DNA of 64,000 nucleotides from the NCBI RefSeq assembly GCF_030272615.1, contig NC_081415.1, forward strand, positions 191,606,270 through 191,670,269, read 5' to 3'. This document shows positions 35,870 to 48,540 of the stretch, one piece after another (position 1 is the first letter of the stretch; each line of letters starts with the position of its first letter). Under the pieces are notes generated by a model. The model was not told the DNA's origin, did not search any database, and worked only from the letters and a program-made list of their open reading frames with translations. Made by a program: the position numbers and the translations under genes. The stretch comes from Cryptomeria japonica. Lineage: Eukaryota > Streptophyta > Pinopsida > Cupressales > Cupressaceae.

Positions 35870-36330
35870 GCTATGAACCAATGAGATCACATGAGAGGAC
35901 CTCATCTCCATGTTGTGAGCCAAGGTATCCTCAATGAAGCACCTGTACGGATTGAGAGCACTGGTCATCATTTGCATTGTTCAACGAATAGGGACAAACC
36001 ATCGATCGAAACACTAATAGTGAGAGTCGACATCAAACTTTACCCTACATCTATGCTAGGCCTTCCTCGTAGTACACACTACTACATTGGTTTGTCGGCA
36101 CTAGCGAGGTGGAGCAGATGTTTTTTCTGAGATGGGAGACCTACGGACAGTCACAATCAACGGGGGGCGGAATAAACCTCCACCTCACCATACCACCCAG
36201 CTTGGACGACATGGCATGAGGCTCGAGGGTTTCGACCCCGATACCTACACCCGGAGGTGCGTAGCCTACAACCCCTGTGATACGGGAACAACCCCAAATG
36301 AATTGAGATTTTTACATCAAATATAATTTT
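35870..36330. other. GC-rich island, possibly SINE-like
   Basis: A sharp rise in GC between AT-rich flanks. The minus strand has GGGGTCGAAACCC (near 36225), a B-box-like motif. Frames 35891-36130 and 36132-36326 adjoin end to end but show no known domain. No ends, tail or duplications are seen, so a relic exon also remains possible. Confidence 0.3.
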
Positions 36331-39300
36331 TATAAAAAAAAATATAATTTGAAAGAAGCATTAGTTTGATAGAGAAGCTTAGAATTTTATAAAAGCTCTT
36401 AAAAATTGGACTTACTAATTTTAGATAAAGTCTCAAAGTTAAATAATTATATTTGAATATTTCTATATAGGGGTTATTAATTGATCATAAATGCCATATA
36501 TCATTTAGTAATTAAATCATTAACTATTATTCTCTTTTTATGCTGGGGTTTTGGCTTTTCTAGGGGATAGGGAGGGGCAATTGAGGTGTTCACTCATAGG
36601 GGTTATTGTTGATGATCAAATTATCTTTACAAATTTAGTATAAAATCTCGGTTACCACAGACACATCTTTAAAGTCCTTAAAAAATAGAGTAGGTATTAC
36701 TTATATTTCCAATTCCCATATTTTCATGTCTTCCATGAACCTCCTGCGCTTGTCTAATGCATAAAATATCATCCAAATTTACACAAGTTGATTTCTTTAG
36801 CTAACCATAGAGTTTTTATTTCACCATGTGTTGGAAAGTAGATAGTGTATTGATCACCTTGAGTGATATAACCAAGAGATCAATGTTCCCCACAAGATAT
36901 TTAAAATTTGTCCATACTTCTTGTAACAGAAAATATAATGGTTTCTAATCTCAAGAAATTTTATAACCCATCGGAATACTCTATTTGATAATGATCTTGG
37001 GGATATGGCATTGAACACTATTCCACATTGATCTGAACACAATCGAATTCCATAACAGAGATTATGTTAATTTAAAGCATGAGGTAACATTCATGTCATC
37101 TATTTCTATGCTTCTTATTATTTCTTATAGCTAGAGGCATTGTCCTATTAGATCCTAGTTTTGGGGGACTCAATTTTATGAATTTGGTTTTGATTGCCCA
37201 TGTGTTGTATTAACTTTTTGTTAGCTCGCACTTGATAAATATCTTGATTTAAAGTATACTAGTGGGTTTTACTTTTTTTTAAATTGGCTAGGTTTTCTCT
37301 ATGATTATCCCTTGTATATTTCTTATACTTCAATGTCTCCAAAAATTCCAAAAATCTATAAGTTTTGATGCTATAGGGATAATTTCCATAGGATTTGTGT
37401 GTTATCAAAGTTTTCAACTTTTGAGGTTGTTCCTCTTGGCATACCTTCCCTATTGATCCCTAATAACTCACTCATGCCCTTGATAAAATTTGTCTAAGTG
37501 TTTCTTTTAATAGATTTTTGAGTTTTTGAGGATGTCATCCCACCCATGCCAATTCTAAAATGGATGAGTTTTACCTTAGAAAATTTTTGCATCTCTAATT
37601 GATCAATTTTGGTCATTGACTAGTACATATTCCCCCACATCTCTAATCTTTAAAACCTAATCATTTAATTTTAAAACTCTTTTCTCAGCATTGCACCTTC
37701 AAAGTTCCCCACCCTTGTTTACAACCTCCCTCTAAACCCAACCATCTCAATCCTTTACCAAACTGATGAGTTTCCTAATTATTTTATAGTTCCAAACTTG
37801 ATCCCACATGCATACCTTTTTGTCCAACTCTAATTTTGTAATGTTGGAATCATCCTTTGAATGTATTTTTGAGCTAATTAATATTTTTTTAAATCCTATT
37901 TTTTATGTTAATTTCCCATTTCCATACCTATTGATATCATCATGATGTCATGATGGCTTCACCTTTTTATACTCTAAAAGTTTCTAAGTTTTTCAACCTT
38001 GATTTTTTAGGCAACCTTTAATCAAGTTTTGATTTGCATTCTCCCTCAAAACCCAACCCTTACTTCAATATTCTTCATAAAGTTTGTCAGAGTCATTCTT
38101 TTAGGTAACCCTTAACCTAGAACCTATGTCTATTCTTCCCTAAAACATTTTTACTCTTCCACTTCTTTGTGAAATCTTTTCAAATTCAAAATTATGTCTA
38201 AACCTTGATTTAGTACTCATTTTATCTTGCCTTGAAATCTTAAAGCTTAACCAATTTCTTCAAGTGTCCCATTAGAGTAAAAATTTAAACTATTTCCTAT
38301 TTTGGTACCAAGCTTAAGGTTTTCTTGATGCCTTGATCCCAACATCCCAAAGTCTTATTATTCTTTGGGGTTGAACTCATTTGGACTTCTCTTACTCCAC
38401 ATCCTATTTTATATGAATTTATAGTCAACACTAAATTATAATGCTCTAAGTGCAAGCATGAGGTATGATATCTTCTCGATCTTCAAAGTCTAATATTTTC
38501 ACCAATTTTCACTATATCTCCCACCTACCCTCTTGGACAACCAAAAACAAAAAATTAATGAACTAATTTGTCCTTGCAAATACTAAATAAAATCTTATGG
38601 AACCAAAATAATTTGTCGATGCAAATACTAAATAAAATCTTATGGAACTAAAAAAATATTTTTTTATGTAGGCTAGCATGGATTTAAAGGATAAATGCAA
38701 TTATTTTTCTATAGCCTATTTATTATAGTGTTTGAGATTGTACAGATTGAAAATTGAGGACATTTCCTAGTTCTCATTTTAGTGGATTTTATGGGTGGTC
38801 CTTTTCTTGTTTAACATGGATATTGATTCCATTAGTGGCTAGCATAATAGAAAATTAGAAGTGGGTTCATCTTTCCCAACTATATGTGTATTTCCAAGTC
38901 CCAAGAGGACAATTTTGGTACATGAGTTTTGGATTTCATAACATTAATGACATGGGTATTCTCTAAAAATATAGGATGGTTATGTTTTTCCTCTCACATG
39001 GCCATGTGCATTAGTTCCTACTTTGTATATGGGCTCTTTTTTGTTGAAGGGTTTGCTCTTTATTCATTAAGAATGTAATTATTTTTAAATTAGTATGATA
39101 TCTTTGGTGGATTTGTAAGATTATTTCAAAAAATAAATACAATACATTATTTCTTCTTTATTGTATTTTGTCTCTGAAAAAATTTAAAAGTTTTAGAGGA
39201 TTCAAGAAATCCTTAAGTTCACACTTGTTCTTTGTACTAACTCATGTTAGTTTTCATCTAAGGAGTACTAAAAAAAAAATTATTCTCATGTAAATATACT

Positions 39301-39772
39301 CTTAATAAAAAATATTTATAGATTAATACATGAGGTTCTTGTATCAATTCTAGATTACTTGAGGTGCACCTTTGAAGGAACAAAGGATTTTGAGGGTTTG
39401 AGCTCTACAAGATAGAATGGATTATCCTTCTTGTGCATTAACATTTTCCAATCCCATATTTGAGTATATGTTTCCCCTATGTGTGACAAATATAGTTACT
39501 TTATCCTTTTCAAGATAGGATCCCGAGGGTTAAGGGTTAGTATGAAAAAAGAACTAATAGATTAGCAACAAATAGGGAGAAGAGTCATAACATATTTAAT
39601 ACTTACAATTTTTTCCTAGATATTTCACATTGTGATTAATCTAACTCACTAAAAACATGTTCGTGAACTTCAATAGGGATATAATTCCTAGATCCTTTGG
39701 ACATTTTCTTAATTTTTTAAAAGTATGGACTGAAAAAAATATATGTATTCCCATGAAAAATCATGCAAAGAT
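36331..39772. other. AT-rich sequence without recognised gene
   Basis: Long AT-rich stretch with no LTR ends or domains that I can support. A 45-bp tandem duplication is noted separately. Confidence 0.35.
38565..38654 (+). repeat. 45-bp tandem duplication
   Basis: Two adjacent units (38565-38609, 38610-38654) share TGCAAATACTAAATAAAATC and differ at only a few bases. Confidence 0.85.
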
Positions 39773-40604
39773 TGTTGGCAATTGACACTCATCTAGTAAG
39801 AGTTAATGGAATTTTGGGTTGTCATTGATGGAAACCCATCATCTCATGGGATTTCATCTTCAAGTGTATATAGTCCCTATTTGGTTTCATTGTCTTATCT
39901 CTTTTGGTTAACTGGCATTCACATTGCTTCATACCTGGTTAAGTCCTAATCTTGATAACATGTATATGGAGCCCGGTAATGGATAGGACCCAGATAGGAA
40001 ATCTTTTGGTCCCGTTATTTCTTTCATGGATTTTGTGGTAACGTATCATGGTCGACATGGTCATTGGGATTATGTTTGAAACTCGTTATGTACTAGCAGC
40101 CAACATGTTTATGTTTCTCACTGAAGCCGACATGGTAAAGTTGGAATGATATTTAAGAAGATCATATCAGCGATAGATCAGATATGTTATGCAATGTGAA
40201 TTTTTGGTTGTGAATGTTTTAGTGAGTATTGATATACAACTTGGTCAATGATTAGAAGAGACTATGTGCAGTTTCACGTGCATAGCATAACCAGTAGCAG
40301 AACAGGGCAGAATAGATCATCATGCAACCGGTATATAGAGGTGGTTATAAAAGCTTGAATGGGAACTTATCCAGCATGGTCAGATGCATCTCATAAGTTC
40401 ATTTCAGTTTTTAATTACTTTGTAATACTTTGTAAGTCAGTGAGACTTCCTATTTTGTGTTTGAGCAATGAGCTTTAGGCAGTTGGCCTAATTGCATGTG
40501 CAATCCCCTTTATGTAATATTTATATACCTTGATCAAGTATATAGATATTGTGGGTATCAGCCCCACCATGGTTTTTCTCTTTGCAGGGTTTTCCATGTA
40601 TAAA
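39773..40604 (+). repeat. 5' LTR, 3' end deleted
   Basis: About 832 bp. It aligns with the 3' LTR until TTTTCCATGTATAAAT near 40604 and then reads into the gag frame. The missing end corresponds to about 130 bp of the 3' copy. Confidence 0.82.
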
Positions 40605-41640
40605 TGAACTGAAGAAAGCTAAAGAACACATCATTTCATTGCAAGGAAATCTTTCAGTTGTCAAGGCTAAGAGGAAGGAACTTTGTGATCAATTGCAAAA
40701 TCAGAATAGTGATGAGGAAGATGCTATGAAGGATCATTGTCAGAAAATTGCTCAGGGGAACACTATCTTGAAGAATGAGATGCAAGCCCTAACTATGAGA
40801 ATGTGCAAGGAGATTGAGGACAGAAAGAAAACCTAGCTCAAGCGTTGAAGGATAGATCTAAGGAATGCAACAAACTGACTGATGAGAATGATATGTTGAA
40901 ACTTGAATTGGTCCAATCCCAGAATAATGAACAGGAGCTTGAGAGACAAATTATAATCATGAGGGATGATTTGGTCACTGCAAATGAGTACAAGGACAAA
41001 TTTCAAGCCAACTCTGCCAAACTTGATTAAATGCTGAAGAATCGGGGAGATACTAATAACAAAAGAGGTCTTGGTTATGAAAAAGGAGAAATCTTTGGTA
41101 CTGCACAACAAGATCAATCATCTGGGCAGAAGCATAATCATGACAACTGGAACCAAAAATCACTGTTAAGACAGCCTAATGCTCACAAATTCAATGGTAC
41201 ATGCTTTTTTTGCAATAAATATGGTCATATGGCTAGTTAGTGCAGAAATAGGAATAATCAGAACAATGCATCATTCACCAATCTTGGAAATGTAAGATGT
41301 CATGCATGTAGTAGATTTGGACATATGGCTAACCAGTGAAAATCAAAAGGAAATCAAGTAAATCAAGGGGTTAACAAGGCAATTCAGAAGAACAATATTG
41401 TTTTTTATGCATGCAACAAGATTGGGCATATTGCTAAGTATTGCAAAAGTAAGAACCCACTATTAACTAATGGAGATGCAAATGAGAAGGAAAAGGCAAA
41501 AGTGGAAGACATTAGAAAGCAGCATGAGAAAAGATGGGTAAGAAGATCTGATACACCATAGGCAGAACAACCAATAGAGTCATCAGGTCCTACATTGGTA
41601 GCAGATACAACCGATAACTAAGGCACTCAGCCTTAGGGGT
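40605..41640 (+). pseudogene. gag: Copia-type gag relic with three zinc knuckles
   Basis: From 40605 (frame 1) the protein is a long Lys/Glu/Gln coiled coil (ELKKAKEHIISLQGN). Near 40822 the frame moves to frame 3 (ENLAQALKDRSKECNKL) and reaches RGLGYEKGEI, close to the GLGY motif common after the coil in SIRE-like copia gag. Three CCHC-type knuckles follow: CFFCNKYGHMAS-stop-C (from 41202), CHACSRFGHMANQ with the last Cys now TGA, and FYACNKIGHIAKYC where the first Cys is Phe. All three sit in one frame. Each of the last two lost one zinc ligand, so RNA binding would be impaired. The start was removed by the LTR deletion. Confidence 0.75.
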
Positions 41641-41699
41641 AGGAAAATTATTGAAGATCATGCAAATACCCCGGATTAGATCTTGTAGTCAGAGATTTC

Positions 41700-43364
41700 T
41701 GATTGCGGATGGGTACTCAAAAGATTTCAAATGTTTACCGGAACCTACTCGCTGACTATGTGAACTAGTCAATCCTAACCGACAACATTTATGACAATGG
41801 AAAATTAGGGTTAATGATGATAAAAAGGAACTTGGTTAAGTTATTTTCTTCACATAGCGATCGAGCATTTAGATGAGTGAATTCCCAGAGCAATTGAGAG
41901 TTCAAGGCAACTTGTGCGAACATCTTCTTCCAAGGTAATTTGATCTCCTGACATATTAAAGAGATGGAATTGGTCAATATTTTCCCCATAATAACTCCTC
42001 TAGAGATGGATGAGTTGATTAATAAACTGGATCATCAGAATTTAACCCTAAGTACAGAATAAACAACATTATGTTGGAAATATTTGAAGAAATTAGAAAG
42101 GAAACTATTGAGATATGGGTCAGAATTCTTTTGAATTTAGGAGATGAGTTATGTTCTAGTTTTGTATAGTCACAAAATATTCAGTTGCCTAAGTATAAGG
42201 AATTGATAGATCAACAAAGTGTAGATACTAAGAAACTGTCTAGTACTCCAACGGATACCACTGTACCGGTTACTGAGTCACATTTTGTAATAGAGGATAT
42301 ACCAGTAGAAAATGTACAAATTGCAAAGGATATAGAGGCTGATGTAAATAAGGATTCAGAGAATAAGGATACAGAGGATGCATAGGTTTTGGATAAGGTA
42401 CCAAGTGGCGAAGCCACCAGTGCACAAGAGCTAAAAGATTCAAAGGTTACCTCACTGGTTGATAAGGGTAAGGAAATTGTGGTAGATTTCTCTTCTGGCT
42501 TGGCAATTTATACTTCTACTATATCCAAAGGAAATTTATCACAACTTTCCATCAGTTTTGAAAAACCCTACCACAAAATGTCATCGGTTGAAAAACAATT
42601 GACAGCAACAACTCTTCAAGCACAGGCGACTCGGGAATTGGCTTAGGAAGAGTCAAAGGATAGAAAATTGATTGAACATAGTTTTGAGGTTTTGAACTAG
42701 TTAGTCCCTGAATTTCAAGCTCAATAAGGCGCAAGATGTTCAGGTAAACTAGAGGAAATTATTGATTTTATCCCCAAGAACTATTATTCTTTATGAAAAA
42801 TTTCACTAACAGAGGCTAAAGAAAATTTTGTGGTGGCCCAAAAGTTAACATTTTTGCAAATGATTGAGTTTGAAGAAGGAACTCCAGACCTGCTTGCAAT
42901 CCATTGATGCAGCTTTGGCAAAAGGAGGCAGTGTATATAAGACCTATTTAGATTTTGATAAGCTCACCCGCTCCATAGACAAGCAACTATCAGACTGTAA
43001 GAAAAACTTAATTCAAATTTCTAACTCTTACAACCTGGCAATCAATCTAACAAATTCTTTGAATGGTCCAATTTTGTTGGTTATGGATCAAATTTTGAAA
43101 TTGGAGAAGGATAGGGACAGTATATTAAAGAGAGAAAATGGGCTCGAGAATCTTATTGGTCCCCGGCTAGATAATTTATTATTTCATAAAAAAGAGTGTA
43201 TTTCTAATATGCAGAGAGAGGATCCCACTATGTCAAATGAAATTGAGTATTATGCCAACATCTTGAATGGATTCATCTCCATTCTTGAATCTCTTAAGCA
43301 GGGTTGGGATATCTATTTTTCATTTTTGAAGACTATGTATACAGATATTTTGAAGTTTGTATAG
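41700..43364 (+). pseudogene. Second ORF of the non-autonomous element, coiled-coil protein of unknown role
   Basis: A long open region interrupted by stops. A frame-2 part (about 42185-42870) is rich in Thr, Asp, Glu and Val, with TAG at 42382 and further stops. A frame-3 part (42864-43364, 166 codons) is Leu/Lys-rich, with heptad-like runs such as QILKLEKDRDSILKREN. No signal peptide, membrane segment or pol motif is seen. Position after gag, where pol should be, suggests a captured or element-specific protein; some plant LTR elements carry extra ORFs here. I do not recognise the family. Confidence 0.5.
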
Positions 43365-43414
43365 AACTGACTCATGTCTATAACTATATAGAATTCTTTG
43401 AGGACATCCCACTT

Positions 43415-43591
43415 TGTCATTGATGTCTAAGGGGGAGGAATAAGTGAAAAATGTATATGTTTCTCAGGGGGAGCATCAAATGTATATAGAAGATTCATGT
43501 ACAGTTCAGGAGGTTATGCATATTCAAAGGTAGATTCAGGGTTGACACCATTTTTCACATGAATATTGCCATCAATGCCAAAGGGGGAGAT
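43415..43591 (+). promoter_or_regulatory. Three polypurine-tract-like sites before the 3' LTR
   Basis: TAAGGGGGAGGAATA (about 43426), CAGGGGGAGC (about 43467) and AAAGGGGGAGAT ending at 43591, directly before the LTR start. The last is the expected primer for plus-strand DNA. The first and last both follow a CATTGATGTC/CATCAATGCC phrase, so they look duplicated. Confidence 0.7.
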
Positions 43592-44595
43592 TGTTGGCAA
43601 TTGACACTCATCCGATAAGAGTTAATGGCATTTTGGATTGTCATTGATGGAAACTCATCATCTCATGGGATTTCATCTTCAGGTGTATATATTATATATT
43701 TAGTTTCATTGTCTTATCTCTTTTGGCTAACCGGCATTCGCATTGCTTCACAACTGGCACCAACATTCACTTTGCTTCATACCCAGTTCAGTCCTAATCC
43801 TGGTAACGTGTATATGGAACTCGGTAATGGATAGGACCTAAATAGGAAATCTTTTGGTCCCGATTATTTATTTCATGGATTTTGTGGTAATGTGTGATGG
43901 CCGACATGGTCATTGGGATTATGTTTAAAACTCATTATGTACTGGCAGCCGACATGTTTATATTTCTCATTGAAGCCGACATGGTAAATTTGGAAGAATA
44001 TTTAAGGAGATCATTTTAGTGATAGATCAAATATGTTATGGAATGCAAATTTTTGGTTGCGAATGTTTCACTAAGTATCAATATACATTTTGGTCATCGA
44101 TTAGAAGCATCTGTGTGCAGTTTCACGTGCACAGCATAACCGATAGCGGATCAGGGCATAACAAAGCATCAGACAATCGGTATACAAAGTTGGTTATCAA
44201 AGCTTGAACCAAAATTTATCCAGCATGGTCAGATGCATCTCATAAGTTCATTTCAGTTTGTAGTTACTTTGTAAGTCAGTGAGACTTCCTATTTTGTGTT
44301 TGAGCAGTGAATTCTAGGCGGTTGGCTTGATTGCATGTGCAATCCCCTTTATGTAATATTTGTATAGCTTGATCAAGTATATAGATATTGTGGGTATCAT
44401 CCCTGTCACAGTTTTTCCCTTTGCAAGGTTTTCCATGTATAAATATTGGTGTTATGGTGTTGCCTTTCTATGTATTATTTGGCGTATGCACTTTAATTTT
44501 ATTTACTAGTTAACCGGTTAATAAGCAATAAGTTCAAAACTAACATTACTAGTAAAACACTGATTCATCCCCCCTCTCAGTGTTCTTGGATTCCA
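43592..44595 (+). repeat. 3' LTR, complete
   Basis: 1,004 bp from TGTTGGCAAT to GGATTCCA. It has the TTTTTCCCTTT...GGTTTTCC and TTCATCCCCCCTCTCAGTG tail signature shared with other copia-type LTRs here. Confidence 0.82.
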
Positions 44596-45031
44596 AAAAT
44601 AATATTGAATAAATTGGGAACTCTTTGAACTTGTGGAAACTCAAAGAAAAACATTTGAGAGTTTCTTTGATCTCCTAATGAGCAGAAAGGAGGAGTTCCT
44701 CTTTGATGAGTATGAAGAGGGTCACAAGGACAAGGATAATCAATTAAAAATGGACAATATAGCTATTGATGGAGAATATAAGGAAAGATCTTATAAGGAT
44801 AAAAAAAAAATTGATATATCAAGATGTGGAAACACTTGATAATAGCTAATATCCCTCTCCTCCTAGCTTATTATGTAAGAAAGAAGCTCAATATGGGGGC
44901 AAAATGTTGAGTCTCCCTGAGAAAAAAAATATAGTAACTTATTATAGAGCTAGAGTCCCAAAGGAATATTTCAAAGGCCCTCTCAATGTGCAAAAGGAAT
45001 GGACTTCCTTATGAGGGAGTAGTCTCAATAC
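44596..45031 (+). other. Short spacer with a charged 68-codon frame
   Basis: Frame 44633-44839 is rich in Lys, Asp and Glu. No family is recognised. It could be the edge of the element into which the neighbours inserted. Confidence 0.3.
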
Positions 45032-45896
45032 TGTAGCGATTTTGTGTTATTTGATCACAACTTAGGTAGAAATTGGAGTGACACAAATATTTAGTGTTTG
45101 ATTTGTATTGTAATTGTAAGGAAACTCGGGTGCGGAAACAGCTTCCTACACTAATCTCTAGAGGAAAGTATTGTGCAAATTCTTTGAAATCCTTACAATT
45201 TCAGATTCGTTAACTAATTTAACAAAGATATTGCAGCCATATACCATGCATACAGAAAATAGAGAATGACACAATGATTTACCCTGGGGAAAACCTTTTG
45301 GTAAAAAAACCCCAGCACTCCAAAACCTGGACAATGTATTATCTTCAACACAAAGGTTACAACACACATGCAATGCAAGTTCTTTCAGGAGACAATCGAC
45401 GCTTCAAGACAAATCCAGTAGCACAATATCATACCAACAATACACTCTTTTCGTATCACAGTCTGTAACCCTAAAAAATGCTTATGCGCTTTCCTTTTTA
45501 GGGCAACTTCCAAAGATAGTTGTATTAGGGTTTTACCATTCTCTGAGAAAATAGGAACCCTAAAAAAATTTTCAGGGCGATACCCCGAACCCCACAATTG
45601 AGGAAGAGTGTACAATACTCAACTTTATCAGTTGCCACATGTCTTGCATGTCTTCACCCGTCATTGAAATCTCCTAGAAATAGCTCTTACATGTCATAGG
45701 AATCCGTCATAACCGTTTCAGCCATGATCTCCTTACACACAATTCAAGATGCCGACACATCAAGTGGAGTGACACATCAACATGCCAACTAGACATGTAC
45801 ACTCACACTTAATTACATTATTTGCAAGAAATACATTTTACAAAACAAATAATAAGAATAGGAATTATCCAAGGTTGAGACACCTTATTCCTAACA
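45032..45896 (-). mobile_element. Minus-strand copia-like LTR
   Basis: On the minus strand it runs from TGTTAGGAATAAGG (45896) to AATCGCTACA (45032), 865 bp, with TG...CA ends. A TTTTACCAAAAGGTTTTCCC stretch (near 45290) is usual in the U5 part of some plant copia LTRs. Flanks GTAAT and AATAC do not match, so it may be a recombinant or end of a lost element. Segment C begins right after it. Confidence 0.6.
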
Positions 45897-47006
45897 GTAA
45901 TCTATAATTAATTTATTTTATTGTAAACACAAAGAGAAGAAACTCTTAGATAATTTCCATCATGGAGCAACAATATATTAGTGCTAGTTAATTTTATATG
46001 ATTGTGTTGATATTTTAGGTTCATTATGCATTTGTTGTGAGTGATTGTAATAAAGAATTGTGGTTGGATAGTCTTTTATTAGACCCTCTATCAACACCCA
46101 CATCAACCTATTCTATTGCATCATCTCTTTGTCTATTTGTCAAAAACCACATTTCTTGCACTAATCCTTTTCATCACCCTTTTACATTTTGTTTCTTTAT
46201 AAAATTCTAAGATCAAATTTCCTAATTACCCCAATTTAGAGTAGTGCTTAATAGATTCATTATATGTTTTCCTCCCCTCTTTTATCAAAAATAGCTTGTA
46301 TTAGATGTAGGTGCTTGTCATATGAAAAAACATTGCTTAACCAACTTGTTAAAGGAGTTTGTCAATCTACTAATGTGTTCATGTAGGCTTAGACATTAAA
46401 GTGAACCTCTATTAGAAGGTAATTAATTTCCATAGCCAAGATTCATTTTCACATGCCACATTTTAGATAGCCAAGTATCAAATATTCAATCCATAGTTGG
46501 AGAATCAAACCTAGGTTACACACAGTTCCAATCTTCACATTATATTTCATCTTAGTATGCTCATCCTAAATCCAAAATTAGAAATTAAGTATCAATCATT
46601 TGTCACAAAAAAATTATCTCCTCTTTATCAACACCAAGATACACAATTATTATCCTATTTATGTTTATTTTAAAAGCCATTTAGATATTGTGTACAGTGT
46701 ATGGTTTTGATCGTATGTTTTTCAAGGAAAAAAACTTACACGTCAAAACCAAAAACAATGTTCAATAATTTTATGGACTAGGAAAATCATGTCCGAAGCT
46801 GCTTAGATGTGCTAATTTATTAAATTATTTTATTGAAGTAACACTTTATTATTAAGATTCAATTACATAGTTTTCAAGATTTAAGACAATAACTTATCTA
46901 TCATGAGCATGAATGCTCCACTTAGTACTCATTTCATCTAGATGGTGCTTATATGAACAAACCATCAAGACTTCTAAAAAATAGAAACGAAACTTTGAAC
47001 TCCTTA

Positions 47007-48067
47007 TGTATACACCTAAAAATGGTCTGAAGATAATTAATTGAATAAACAATTATTTGATTAATCCTCCTTCCCAATTTAATTGAATTCATTTACAATT
47101 TGATTAAATCCCCCCATTCATCTACCTATTAATAAATCTAAGGATTTACTTAATAGGTTCATTTCAATAATCCCCTTTAATTAATTAATTCCCTCCATCA
47201 AATTCATTTCTTCCAATCTTCTAATTAATTAAAACGAATCAAATTCATGAGTTGTTGAGATTAATTAGCCTTTTCCTATTATTTGAATTTCTAAATTTAA
47301 ATTCTCCTAACTTTTAACCATCTAACCTAACCATTCCTAAACCTAACCCATTCTACCTACCCCAATGTTCCCTTTCATCCAACTTCTTCTAGAAGCTTTG
47401 TGACACTTGTCACTAAATGTTCCCTTTCATCCAACCCCTTCTAGAAGCCTCTTGACACTTGTCACCATAGAGATGACAGATGTTCCCTTTAATCCAACCC
47501 CCTTTGCCAACCTCCTCCAATTTAACCATTGATATCTTTAGATCAATCTTGACCGTTGATTCCTACCACCTCACCCCTAGCCTTGGGAAATCCTATAAAT
47601 AGACCTCATTTTGGAGCACAAAAGGCCCCCGATTGATTGGTCCCAATTTCATATCATTTTTGCATCCCGATTGATTCATCTCATTTGCATTCAAGCATTG
47701 TTACTATAGGCATCTAGCTTCTAGTTTATCATTTCAAGCATTGTTATCATGTTCAAATCTTAGCTTAATTGCATCCTCATTCTAGCCTATTTTCTAGAAT
47801 AATCATGAAATCATATAGCTTAAGCATGTTATCATTGCTAGATCATGCATCTTCATCATTTAAATCCTCCATCTAAGTGTAGTCAAGTCACTGGAATTTG
47901 CATAATAAGATCTGAGAACAAAATTCATACTCGCATTTATTAAGAGGCGATAGATCGCTTAGCTATGCTTTTGTCTTTCTTTGATTTAATTCACTAACCA
48001 TTACTTGTAATGATCTATTGAATATTTTGTGTTTGCAAATACAGATACACTTCACAAGAACACGACA
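47007..48067 (+). mobile_element. Solo LTR, TGTAGACACC family, target duplication CCTTA
   Basis: 1,061 bp, TGTATACACC...AACACGACA, flanked by exact CCTTA at 47002-47006 and 48068-48072. The TATA box CCTATAAATAG lies at about 47592-47602. It is inserted in segment C. Confidence 0.9.
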
Positions 48068-48204
48068 CCTTATATATAAGATCACTCATTCTATTTCAAC
48101 ATGAATAACTCACATTTAAATTTTCAATGATATCACACCCACTTAACTTATTATCCCATTTATATAAATTTTAACAGTTTGAAAGATTCTGTGTGTATAT
48201 ATAT

Positions 48205-48540
48205 GATCGTCATGGGATCTCTCTCTTTCTGAAGTTATCCTTTGGCAATTCTCCTCTACGAAAAGGAAGGAACAATGGCTGTCTGGCAGAGTAGTAAGCG
48301 TTAGTTGGCGGATAAGGTTGACAAGACTAGCAGTTGTCGGTATGCCGGAGATTTATTAAATATTCTGGTCTGCCGTAGGTAGCTCTGCTTCTTAATTTCT
48401 CAATCCAGTTATGTCTGCTGCTGGACAATCAATCTGTCCCTCTCCCACGCTCTAATTAACTCCCACCAGAGCTGAAGTTTGATGACCATATGACTTTATC
48501 GTAGCTTTTTTGTTCTCTTTTTGAGTAATATAACGTGACG
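48205..48540 (+). promoter_or_regulatory. Promoter-like cassette, copy 4 (segment C)
   Basis: Same order as the other copies: GATCGTCATGGGATC, GGAACAATGGCTG, GTAAGCGTTAGTTGG, ATGTCTGCTGCT at 48411. The TATA is degraded to TTTATTAAATATTC (about 48351) and the telo-box-like motif near 48500 is lost. Confidence 0.5.

Larger units (their letters stand above)
39773..44595 (+). mobile_element. Non-autonomous LTR retrotransposon carrying gag-like ORFs but no polymerase
   Basis: LTR copies at 39773-40604 (3' end missing) and 43592-44595 share the start TGTTGGCAATTGACACTCAT and long stretches. The interior (40605-43591) codes for a coiled-coil/zinc-knuckle gag relic and a second coiled protein, with no protease, integrase, RT or RNase H motifs. 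The 5' LTR breaks at CCATGTATAAAT and continues directly into gag, so a deletion removed the LTR end, primer site and gag start. Possible target bases AAGAT/AAAAT are inexact. Confidence 0.82.
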
